DNA from: Bacillus inaquosorum KCTC 13429
GTDB taxonomy: Bacteria; Bacillota; Bacilli; Bacillales; Bacillaceae
Length of the DNA stretch: 64,000 bases
Direction of reading: 5' to 3'
Assembly: GCF_000332645.1 (NCBI RefSeq)
Contig: NZ_AMXN01000005.1
Coordinates: 124,001 to 188,000 of the forward strand
Below, in pieces: positions 1-6,864 of this stretch. The stretch's first letter is position 1, and every line of letters begins with the position of its first letter. The notes under the pieces were generated by a model. The model did not search any database. It was not told the DNA's origin and worked only from the letters and a program-made list of their open reading frames with translations. The position numbers and the translations under genes were made by a program.

Positions 1-13
1 ACTCTTAACATAA

Positions 14-260
14 GTTAAATTTGTTCTTATTGACCAACTTGTTAAAGTTGTACCATCACTTCGAATCTTAACAAGACATAAACGTTATCTCATAACTAGA
101 AAAGACCGAAAGAATTATAGTAAGTCATCCTCGAAATGCGTGGAAAGACCAAAAAGAAAAAGCGACAAAATTAGCTTATGTATCAGAAAAAGAAAGAATC
201 AAAACAGTGGTAAGGGGCTTTGCTATTGCAGGTTCAATTAAAAATCGAGATATAAATTAA
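14..260 (+). pseudogene. Degenerate coding remnant
   Basis: No intact gene is visible in the first 470 bases. An open frame from about 14 has protein-like composition (for example VPSLRILTRHKRYLITRKD). Near 117 a different frame takes over (IVSHPRNAWKDQKEK to GSIKNRDIN) and stops at 258-260. No start codon with a ribosome site precedes either piece. This looks like the frameshifted tail of an inactivated gene, but I do not recognise the family and the window edge cuts it off. Bases 261-370 show nothing further. Confidence 0.25.
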
Positions 261-370
261 CAGAATATTGTATATTTTCCGCAAAAATATATTGAAAATC
301 GTAATACTCAACGAAGCTTGGGCTTAATGTCTCTTTTTCTGATTCTCAATCCGATAATTATTAAAAACAT

Positions 371-415
371 TTAAAATAAAAGCTTGTAGAAAAAACATTG
401 TTTTTTCTACAAGCT
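371..415 (-). terminator. Rho-independent terminator of the yfmG-like gene
   Basis: A perfect 16-bp inverted repeat (381-396 with 400-415) has a three-base loop. On the minus strand it is followed by a T-rich stretch (380 down to 371). It lies 55 bases beyond the stop of the minus-strand gene ending at 470. Confidence 0.85.
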
Positions 416-469
416 GAACATTATTACACAATGTTAGTATACTTTTATCAAGTCTCTAATCTAGAATGA

Positions 470-1933
470 TTAATAAATTGCTTTATTAGTAATTGGCCCA
501 TTAATTGATTCTCTAATTTTATATACTGGAATATTCTTTACGCATCTAATTCCCATTTCATTGTGTCGACAGAAAGGAATATCTTTTGCTCTAAAGGAAG
601 GGAACATTAAGCCTGGATGAGAGAAGAATGATCCTCCTTTAAGAACGGCAAATGAGTTAACACTATTAAATGGTACATTCTCAAAAATAGGGTGGAAAGC
701 TCTCTTTGTTTTAAGCTCACTTCTAGTCCACTCCCATGTTCCGCCGATCATACCGCATACTCCATAGGGACTTTCACCATTTTGTTCAAAAATATCACTT
801 GTTAAATGATTTAATTCTTTATCAGCATGAGCTTTTAATAAATTTTCTCTCCAGGACTTTAAAGAAGTAATGGGTTCATTATAAAGACTTCCAGCATATT
901 GAACCTTTGCAGGATCAAATTTATCTCCCCAAGGCCAGATATTACCTTTTTCGCCTCGAGCAGCTTTTTCCCATTGAAACTCGGTTGGCAATTCTTTCCC
1001 CTTATATCTTGCGTAAGCAAATGCATCATAAAAATCTATACCTGTAACGGGATGATTATCTAAATACCTATCATCCCAATATGTATTTCTTCTATGTTGT
1101 TTATTCTGCGGTTCATTAGGATGACAGAATATATGCCCATTTTCCTCTATGAACTCGGTAAAGATATCATAATCTTTATTTGTAACAGGATACTTATCAA
1201 TAAAAAATGGAGGTAACCATACTTTTTGTCTAGGAACAGCATCTTTCCAATTAAATGTTTTGTCAGGAATTTCATTTTCATTTAAACCAAATTCAAAAAA
1301 GCCACCCGGAATTAAAATCATCCCATCTTCTTCTGTTTTTTCGAATTCCTCTATTAGACTTTGAGGAATTTTTTCTTCAAAGTCAAAGTTATTAGGAAGG
1401 ATACCATTTTGATCAAAATAATTTTTTAGCATTACTAGCTCTTCATATTTTTCAACACCGAATATATCTAATAATGTACTTAATACTTTTTGGGCCCCTA
1501 ATCCCACAGGTTTTTTAGGGTAGCTTATACTCTCCCTGACATCATCAATGATCGAAGACAAATATGCTACCGATTCTTCAATTTTATGATTTGCACAGAC
1601 ATCCATAGCTTTAAAAGAAACTAAATCATCCGGATCTTGGGTTAGATTGATTATAGTTTCTACAGCAGAGAAATAAGGTACCCATTTTTCAACGAAATCA
1701 ATTAATCTATACCTTATGTAAGTATTCGGATAAGCAATACACATACCAAACACATTTTCAGCTGCTACAGGGTGTTGAATTTTATTTAGGAGAGTCATAA
1801 TTTTATTATCGATTAAACTCTTAAAATCATTTTTGTTATTTTCTGGAACAGAAGTAATAAGTTCTTCAACTTCAATTAATATTTCTATATCTTTATTGTA
1901 AATTGATTTATGATCTTGCATTAATAGAGTCAA
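470..1933 (-). CDS. yfmG: FGE-sulfatase-domain protein with helical N-terminus (YfmG-like)
   Basis: Function unknown. Residues about 1-200 are helical, possibly HEAT-like. From about 215 to the C-terminus a formylglycine-generating-enzyme fold is clear: MILIPGGFFEFG, then FFIDKYPVTN, GIDFYDAFAYAR, LPTEFQWEKAARG, then a GGTWEWT element and a final KGGSFF...MGIRCV block. In true FGEs the segment after GGS carries a CHxxxC cysteine pair that binds copper and makes formylglycine; here it reads GGSFFSHPGLMF with no cysteine, so classical FGE chemistry is unlikely. The proposed start is TTG at 1933, ten bases after GGGAGG (487 aa); a longer in-frame ORF reaches 1978 without a comparable site. A 23-codon ORF lies 67 bases upstream on the same strand. 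The symbol is from memory of B. subtilis gene order. Confidence 0.75.
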   Translation of the reverse strand: MTLLMQDHKSIYNKDIEILIEVEELITSVPENNKNDFKSLIDNKIMTLLNKIQHPVAAENVFGMCIAYPNTYIRYRLIDFVEKWVPYFSAVETIINLTQDPDDLVSFKAMDVCANHKIEESVAYLSSIIDDVRESISYPKKPVGLGAQKVLSTLLDIFGVEKYEELVMLKNYFDQNGILPNNFDFEEKIPQSLIEEFEKTEEDGMILIPGGFFEFGLNENEIPDKTFNWKDAVPRQKVWLPPFFIDKYPVTNKDYDIFTEFIEENGHIFCHPNEPQNKQHRRNTYWDDRYLDNHPVTGIDFYDAFAYARYKGKELPTEFQWEKAARGEKGNIWPWGDKFDPAKVQYAGSLYNEPITSLKSWRENLLKAHADKELNHLTSDIFEQNGESPYGVCGMIGGTWEWTRSELKTKRAFHPIFENVPFNSVNSFAVLKGGSFFSHPGLMFPSFRAKDIPFCRHNEMGIRCVKNIPVYKIRESINGPITNKAIY

Positions 1934-2000
1934 TTTACGATAACCTCCCGATTTGTTTATTGAAATAAGGAATAGCATTTAAATGCTATTCCCTAAATGT

Positions 2001-2072
2001 TTACCATTTTTCATTAGTATAAAGAACCGGGCTAACAATCGATTTTCTCCAGTTTTTTCTTAATTTTTTCAT
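2001..2072 (-). CDS. Overlooked 23-residue basic peptide, possible RiPP-type precursor
   Basis: A 24-codon ORF (ATG at 2072, TAA at 2001) has an unusually strong ribosome site, AAAGGGGGG, 5-6 bases before ATG. The product begins MKKLRKNWRK and ends SPVLYTNEKW: a basic N-terminal half with Trp, then a Pro/Val/Leu/Tyr/Thr/Asn half, with no cysteine. The K...W...P layout resembles the start of several ribosomal peptide precursors, which is only a resemblance. It lies 67 bases upstream of the FGE-like gene on the same strand, probably in one transcript, with an MFS exporter divergent upstream. It could be a modified or exported peptide or a leader peptide controlling the downstream gene. I do not know whether it carries an annotated name in 168. 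Confidence 0.6.
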   Translation of the reverse strand: MKKLRKNWRKSIVSPVLYTNEKW

Positions 2073-2100
2073 GGTTTTCCCCCCTTTAATAAGATATGTG

Positions 2101-2133
2101 GTTCCCTGGCTATTGATAGAATAGTCAGAGAAC
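2101..2133 (-). promoter_or_regulatory. Stem-loop in the putative leader of the small-peptide transcript
   Basis: Arms 2101-2113 and 2121-2133 pair over 13 positions with one mismatch and one G-U, around a 7-base loop. There is no T-run after it, so it is not a terminator. It sits in the predicted 5' leader, about 13 bases upstream of the peptide's ribosome site. It may stabilise or regulate the RNA, or the dyad may be an operator. Confidence 0.45.
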
Positions 2134-2151
2134 TTAAATAAACAATAACAA

Positions 2152-2180
2152 TAAATAGAATAAAAGTAAATAGTTTACAA
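2152..2180 (-). promoter_or_regulatory. Candidate sigma-A promoter for peptide and yfmG-like gene
   Basis: On the minus strand TTGTAA (2180-2175) and TATTTA (2157-2152) are separated by 17 bases. A small perfect dyad GTAAA-TAG-TTTAC (2166-2178) overlaps the -35 and spacer and could bind a regulator. The match to consensus is moderate. The remaining bases to 2269 must also carry the divergent yfmI promoter, which I could not place. Confidence 0.35.
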
Positions 2181-2269
2181 GGAAATTTTTTCTTTACTTT
2201 TGTTGTTTTAAGGTGTTTAAATATGTTTAAGCTCTTTACCGAGAAAAGTTATTCCAAGGGAGGATACAT

Positions 2270-3490
2270 ATGAGTAAAGGTTATTATTCTATTTTATTTA
2301 GCCAGACCACTACAAATTTAGGTTTTTCTCTATATACTATGGTAGTGATTTCGTTTTTGTTTAAAATGACCAATTCGACAACCATCGCCTCTATGGTGAC
2401 ATTAATAAGTATTATTTTTCGTATTTTTGGAAGTGCTATATTACCGTTAATAACAATTCGATTAAAACTGCATCTTACAATAATTATTTCTCAATTGATA
2501 CAAATGCTGTTGTTAATATGTTTGTTCTATTCTTTATTAAGAACTTACTCTAATCAAACTCTCATTTTAGTCTTTATTATTATTAGCTGTATTTCCTTTT
2601 TTAATGGATGGTTCTCACCTTTAAAAAGTGCAATTATAGGGGAAATAATCTCTCCTGATAAAAGAGTAAAGGCAAATGGATTATTATCTACAGTGGACCA
2701 AACTTTTCAATTTGTAGGCTGGTCTTTAGGTGGTCTCATAATTGCATTTTTAGGTGAGCGATATACTATTATACTTACTATCTTTTTGTTGTTTACATCT
2801 CTTATTTCTCTTTTATTTTGTCTACCACACGGCCACGCTAATTCTGTCATACGTGAAAAAAATTCTCCCAATAAGAGTATAGTAAGTGGTTGGCGGTATT
2901 TATTTAGCCAAAAGAAACTTAGAACAATTATTATTATGGATTTAATTGAGTCTTGGGCAGGAATGATTTGGATAGGGTCTGTCTCTTTAGCTTTCGTTAA
3001 CGAAGTCTTGCATAAAGGAGAATCATGGTGGGGATTTATTAACGGAGCATACTATTTAGGTTCGATGATAGGGGGATTTATAATATATAAACTGTCGGAG
3101 AGATTTCAAAATAAGTTAATTAATTTTATGTTAATTGGTGCTGTCTCATATGGAAGTTTAACTTTAATATATGGATTTATAAGTAATTCATACTTAGCTC
3201 TAATATTGGTTCTCTTTATGGGGCCGGCTTATATATTAAGAGATCTTACACAAGAAACATTTATTCAGAACATAACAACCGAGCAAACTCGAATTAATAT
3301 AATGTCTGCAAGGTCTTCTTTAGTACAGTTCATTTTTATGTTTTCAATTCTGGCTATAGGAGCTATTTCAGATTTCCTTGGAGTTCGTTTAGTTTATGTT
3401 TCAGCAGGTATTCTTTTATTAGTGTCCGCAATATATGGATTTTCTCAATTGCAATTCAAGAAAAAGGTAAATAAACCTATAAGCTTTTAA
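2270..3490 (+). CDS. yfmI: MFS transporter, macrolide-efflux-like (YfmI-like)
   Basis: A 406-residue multi-span membrane protein of the MFS type, with about 12 hydrophobic segments and a cytoplasmic central loop near residues 195-215. Family members of this shape (MefA-like) export small molecules by proton antiport. The start ATG follows GGGAGG by six bases. The gene is AT-rich, like its left neighbours and unlike genes to the right. It is divergent from the small peptide and FGE-like gene across about 200 bases, so it could export or give immunity to a product made by them; that link is inference. The symbol is from remembered gene order. Substrate unknown. Confidence 0.8.
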   Translation: MSKGYYSILFSQTTTNLGFSLYTMVVISFLFKMTNSTTIASMVTLISIIFRIFGSAILPLITIRLKLHLTIIISQLIQMLLLICLFYSLLRTYSNQTLILVFIIISCISFFNGWFSPLKSAIIGEIISPDKRVKANGLLSTVDQTFQFVGWSLGGLIIAFLGERYTIILTIFLLFTSLISLLFCLPHGHANSVIREKNSPNKSIVSGWRYLFSQKKLRTIIIMDLIESWAGMIWIGSVSLAFVNEVLHKGESWWGFINGAYYLGSMIGGFIIYKLSERFQNKLINFMLIGAVSYGSLTLIYGFISNSYLALILVLFMGPAYILRDLTQETFIQNITTEQTRINIMSARSSLVQFIFMFSILAIGAISDFLGVRLVYVSAGILLLVSAIYGFSQLQFKKKVNKPISF

Positions 3491-3600
3491 TAAATACCTA
3501 AAATTTAATTAATATGTTTTCGTCTGCTTTTCCGCGTGTTTTATTAATAAGTAAACATTACTTAATTGAAAAAGAAAATGGTCGAGTATAATCGATTGTC

Positions 3601-3790
3601 TGTTTCAGAAAAACTCAGCATAAAAGTGAAAAAATTGAGCAATGCTTTGCAGATGCAAAACAATTGCATAGACTTTGCTATGGCAGATTGATGGGAAAGC
3701 AAAATGTGAACGACTAAGCTCCCCCTAGCAGATGCTTGCAAGAATATGAAGAAGAATCGACATATACACTAGCCAATCTTAACTAGTGTG
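3601..3790 (+). pseudogene. IS1182-type transposase C-terminal remnant
   Basis: From 3601 the translation reads CFRKTQHKSEKIEQCFADAKQLHRLCYGRLMGKQNV, then a stop at about 3715. A shifted frame then continues with ADACKNMKKNRHIH. The motif order (YRK, then K-EKIE-FADAKELHG, then R-RG..NV, then L-TAA-QN-KKIA) is the C-terminal DDE-transposase region of IS1182-family elements. Only about 60 residues remain, with a stop and frameshift, and no terminal repeats were found. The rest of 3491-3972 holds no gene I can support. Confidence 0.6.
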
Positions 3791-3972
3791 CAGAAGCTCT
3801 TTTTCTGTTCTTTTTTCTAATAATGATAAATGACTAAAGAGAACTTTTAAAACAAAAGAGCTTGTAGAAAGCATAAGTTCCTCTATAACCTTTTTTGTAT
3901 GCCGGTTTACCTTTTGTATTTCATCACTAGTCCGTGTTACATTGGTGTCAATCAAGTAATAGGAGGATGAAT

Positions 3973-4992
3973 ATGACAAAAACTCAACAGCAGATTCAAT
4001 TAGCCAGACGTCCGCAAGGGGTTCCCGTTCATGAAGACTTCCGCTTTGAAACGATCCCCGTCCCTGAACCCCAGCAGGGTGAAGTGCTTGTCAAAACGCT
4101 TTATGTATCGGTTGACCCTTATATGCGCGGCCGTATGCAGGATACGAAGTCATATGTTAAACCGTTCGGCTTGGATGAAGCACTCTCTGGCAGGGTTATC
4201 GCTGAAGTCGTGTCAGACGGTGAGCATCTGAAAAAAGGCGATATCGTCATCGGAAACCTCAGCTGGCAGGAATTTTCGGCTGTCAGCGAGTCTGCCTTGC
4301 GAAAAATTGATACAAGCCTCGCTCCCGCTTCGGCCTATCTCGGCATTTTGGGAATGACCGGTTTGACGGCATATTTCGGACTGCTGGACATCGGGCGCCC
4401 GAAGGAAGGTGAAACCGTGGTCGTCTCCGGAGCTGCGGGAGCCGTCGGTTCAGCGGTCGGGCAAATTGCCAAAATCAAAGGCGCGCGAGTCGTCGGCATC
4501 GCAGGCTCTGATGAAAAAATAGCGTATTTAAAACAGGAGCTGCAATTTGACGAAGCCATCAATTACAAAACAGCAGAAGATATCCAGAAAGCGCTTGAAG
4601 ACGCTTGTCCTGACGGTATCGATGTATATTTTGACAATGTCGGCGGGCCGATTTCAGATGCGGTCATGAACCTGCTCAATGAATTTACCCGCATTCCGGT
4701 GTGCGGCGCCATTTCTTCCTACAACGCGGAAAGTGAAGCAGATGACATAGGACCTCGCGTCCAATCGAAGCTGATCAAAACGAAGTCTCTGATGCAAGGG
4801 TTTATTGTAGGCGACTACTCCGATCGCTTTTCTGAGGGAGCAAAACAGCTGGCCGAATGGCTAAAGGATGGAAAGCTCCATTACGAGGAAACCATCACAG
4901 AAGGCTTCGAAAACATTCCTGACGCGTTTCTCGGTTTATTTAAAGGCGAAAATAAAGGAAAACAGCTGATCAAAGTCAGTGATCCGAACTGA
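3973..4992 (+). CDS. yfmJ: Zinc-less MDR oxidoreductase (YfmJ)
   Basis: A 339-residue NADPH-dependent oxidoreductase of the medium-chain dehydrogenase/reductase superfamily. It belongs to the leukotriene B4 12-hydroxydehydrogenase / curcumin reductase branch, which reduces alkenal or enone double bonds. Visible: N-terminal GroES-like part with VDPYMRGRM, then GMTGLTAYFGLL and the nucleotide-binding loop VVSGAAGAVGSAVGQ near residue 155, and no structural-zinc cysteines. The start ATG at 3973 follows AGGAGG by six bases; an upstream ATG in the same frame overlaps nothing useful. The gene stands alone, ending at a terminator shared with convergent yfmK. Its true substrate cannot be read from the sequence. 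Confidence 0.9.
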   Translation: MTKTQQQIQLARRPQGVPVHEDFRFETIPVPEPQQGEVLVKTLYVSVDPYMRGRMQDTKSYVKPFGLDEALSGRVIAEVVSDGEHLKKGDIVIGNLSWQEFSAVSESALRKIDTSLAPASAYLGILGMTGLTAYFGLLDIGRPKEGETVVVSGAAGAVGSAVGQIAKIKGARVVGIAGSDEKIAYLKQELQFDEAINYKTAEDIQKALEDACPDGIDVYFDNVGGPISDAVMNLLNEFTRIPVCGAISSYNAESEADDIGPRVQSKLIKTKSLMQGFIVGDYSDRFSEGAKQLAEWLKDGKLHYEETITEGFENIPDAFLGLFKGENKGKQLIKVSDPN

Positions 4993-5002
4993 CATGATAA
5001 TG

Positions 5003-5036
5003 AAAACACGGAGGGATTTTTGCCCTCCGTGTTTTT
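5003..5036. terminator. Bidirectional terminator between yfmJ and yfmK
   Basis: The stem AACACGGAGGG / CCCTCCGTGTT (5005-5015, 5023-5033) is flanked by A-rich and T-rich stretches. It lies between two convergent genes and can serve both. Confidence 0.85.
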
Positions 5037-5044
5037 GTGTATGG

Positions 5045-5491
5045 TCAGGTGCGAAGAAGCAAAGTGAGGAAACCATCTTCATCAGGTTCAGTGTCTTCCA
5101 AAGTAAATCCGGCTGCTTGAAAGCAAGCCAAACTGATTCGATTGTCTTCTTCAATGCATGCAGCCCATTCCCGCACACCATTAAAACCAGGGTCACTCAG
5201 CAGTTTTTGCAATATCTGTTTTCCGTACCCTTGAAGCCGGTACAAAGGATTGACGATCAATCCAATATACGCCCGCTTCTCCCCGAACTCCATAACGACC
5301 ATCCCTGCCGGAAGCTGCCCGTCATAAGCCATCATGACAGTATCGTCTTCATCTTTATTCACTCGTGCATACCACACATCTAATGGCAGCATCCCATCCA
5401 TTCTCCGCCTTGTATCCTCATCTTCAAACCAGTGTTTAAGGATTTTCAGCTCCGGCTCCTTCATCACTTGAAATCTGTCTATTGAAACCAT
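5045..5491 (-). CDS. yfmK: GNAT-family acetyltransferase (YfmK)
   Basis: A 148-residue GNAT protein. The acetyl-CoA loop appears as VNPLYRLQGYGKQIL near residues 82-96, preceded by the beta-strand RAYIGLIV. The C-terminal CFQAAGFTLE element is the usual GNAT strand-helix-strand ending. ATG at 5491 follows a GGGTGGG site. It is downstream of yfmL and separated from it by a terminator, so expression may be partly independent. Acceptor substrate unknown. Confidence 0.85.
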   Translation of the reverse strand: MVSIDRFQVMKEPELKILKHWFEDEDTRRRMDGMLPLDVWYARVNKDEDDTVMMAYDGQLPAGMVVMEFGEKRAYIGLIVNPLYRLQGYGKQILQKLLSDPGFNGVREWAACIEEDNRISLACFQAAGFTLEDTEPDEDGFLTLLLRT

Positions 5492-5530
5492 CTTCCCACC
5501 CCGCGCGATCCCTTTTCTATTATTTTACAA

Positions 5531-5562
5531 CAAAAAAGAAGGGCATACCGCCCTCCTTTTTA
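5531..5562 (-). terminator. Terminator of yfmL
   Basis: On the minus strand GGAGGGC pairs with GCCCTTC around a short loop and is followed by TTTTTTG. It overlaps the last bases of yfmL and lies just before yfmK. Confidence 0.75.
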
Positions 5563-6690
5563 TTTCGTCTTCAATTTTCCGCCTGTATAAACAGCTTCAC
5601 TCAGCTCTACGCCAAGCTTCTTCGCCATTTTTTTCAGCTTTGATTCTTCCAATTTCGTAACGAGGCTCAGCACGTTGCCTTCTTTTCCGGCTCGGCCTGT
5701 TCGGCCTGATCTGTGTACATAGCCGTCTTCGTCAGGAATATCGGCATGAATCACGTACGGCAGGTTTTCGATATCCAAACCGCGTGCAGCAATATCAGTC
5801 GCCAATAAGAGCGGGAACTCTCCGTCTTCAAATGCGGCAATCATTTTCGCCCGCTCCATTTTTTTCGCTTCACTGTGCAGAACACCGAGATCGACATGGT
5901 GATACGCCAATTTTTCCGCGTACACACTCAGGTTGCCGATGTCTCTCACAAATACAAGCGCCTGCATGCCTTGGAGTCTTGACAGCTTTTGCAGCAGCTT
6001 CACTTTGTCGCGCTGGTCGCAAATCAGATATTGATGCTTTACTTTCCCCGCTTCCGCCTTGCTTCGCTGCACCTTCAACACCTCAGGTTCATGCGCCAAT
6101 TCGCGGAGCACGTCCTCTGTTTCCTTTTTGAGGGTGGCAGAAAAACATAGAAGCTGCCGGTCTCTTAATGTCGTTTTAATGATTTGCTTCATCGTTTCGC
6201 GATGCTCCGGCAGGACAAGCTGATCCGTTTCATCAAGCACGATCGTTTTCACTTCATGCATTTTGAGTTTCTTCGCTTTAATCAGCTCAAATACCCTGCC
6301 CGGCGTACCGACAATGATATGCGGATGTTTTTTCAGCTTTTCGACCTGCTTCTTCACATTCGCCCCGCCAATTAAGGAAGCCGCGCGCAGCTCTGAGCCC
6401 GCTTTCCAATCCTGAATCACCTGAAAAATCTGCATCACCAGCTCACGCGACGGCGCTAAAATCACCGCCTGCGGATGCTTCTGATCTGGCTTAATTCGCT
6501 CCAAGACCGGCAGCGCATACGCAAGCGTCTTGCCTGTGCCTGTCGGCGATTCCGCGATGACATCCTTTCCATCCATGATCAGCTGTGCTGCCTGCTCCTG
6601 AACAGGGGTTGGCTTTTGAAAGCCGGAAGCATTCCAATTCTCTTGTATAAATGATTGTGCATTATGTAAAAATGGCCAAGTTTGCGTCAT
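5560..6690 (-). CDS. yfmL: DEAD-box-family RNA helicase (YfmL)
   Basis: A 376-residue ATP-dependent RNA helicase with the minimal two-RecA core. Motifs: Q-motif region GFQKPTPVQEQ, Walker A ESPTGTGKT, PSRELVMQ, TPGRVFEL, motif II, SAT, VRDIGNL, and motif VI HRSGRTGRAGK. Motif II reads DETD, not DEAD, a tolerated variant. YfmL in B. subtilis is linked to 50S ribosome assembly and growth in the cold. The start ATG at 6690 (MTQTWPF) follows GAGGAG; a longer ORF to 6753 has no good site. It is divergent from the ABC-F gene yfmM, another ribosome-acting factor. Confidence 0.92.
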   Translation of the reverse strand: MTQTWPFLHNAQSFIQENWNASGFQKPTPVQEQAAQLIMDGKDVIAESPTGTGKTLAYALPVLERIKPDQKHPQAVILAPSRELVMQIFQVIQDWKAGSELRAASLIGGANVKKQVEKLKKHPHIIVGTPGRVFELIKAKKLKMHEVKTIVLDETDQLVLPEHRETMKQIIKTTLRDRQLLCFSATLKKETEDVLRELAHEPEVLKVQRSKAEAGKVKHQYLICDQRDKVKLLQKLSRLQGMQALVFVRDIGNLSVYAEKLAYHHVDLGVLHSEAKKMERAKMIAAFEDGEFPLLLATDIAARGLDIENLPYVIHADIPDEDGYVHRSGRTGRAGKEGNVLSLVTKLEESKLKKMAKKLGVELSEAVYTGGKLKTK

Positions 6691-6776
6691 TTTTGTTCTC
6701 CTCAATTCCTGAAATCTACTCCATAGTATCTCAAAACCTCGCCCGGAACGCAATTTTTCTTTTTCTTTCCTATACC

Positions 6777-6805
6777 TTTCAACATTCCGATTCCTCCTTT
6801 ATAAT
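6777..6805 (+). promoter_or_regulatory. Candidate sigma-A promoter for yfmM
   Basis: TTTCAA (6777-6782), a 17-base spacer and a perfect TATAAT (6800-6805). Transcription would begin near 6812, giving a leader of about 50 bases before the yfmM start. Confidence 0.55.
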
Positions 6806-6812
6806 CAAAAGG

Positions 6813-6854
6813 GTGAATAATACACGCCGATTGTGCGTGTTTGATAAACGATAG
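6813..6854 (+). other. Possible leader mini-ORF with hairpin before yfmM
   Basis: From GTG at 6813 a 13-codon frame (VNNTRRLCVFDKR) ends with TAG at 6852-6854, inside the yfmM ribosome-site region. Within it ACACGC (6822-6827) can pair with GCGTGT (6835-6840). Short leader peptides with hairpins control several ABC-F genes by ribosome-mediated attenuation. Against it: no ribosome site for this GTG, and the predicted transcript start is almost at the GTG. Confidence 0.25.
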
Positions 6855-6864
6855 AGGTGTAAAC

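Noticed and set aside
381-3870. Shared CTTGTAGAAA in the 381-415 terminator and at 3860-3869
   Set aside because: Only about ten bases match, and one copy is explained by the terminator stem, so this is not evidence for a mobile-element boundary.
3779-3979. 66-codon minus-strand frame upstream of yfmJ
   Set aside because: It starts inside the yfmJ coding start, has no ribosome site on its strand and no familiar motif. The TTG start nearer 3955 also lacks a site.
4335-4562. Long antisense frames inside real genes throughout the window
   Set aside because: They lie opposite strongly coding genes, lack ribosome sites and reflect codon bias.
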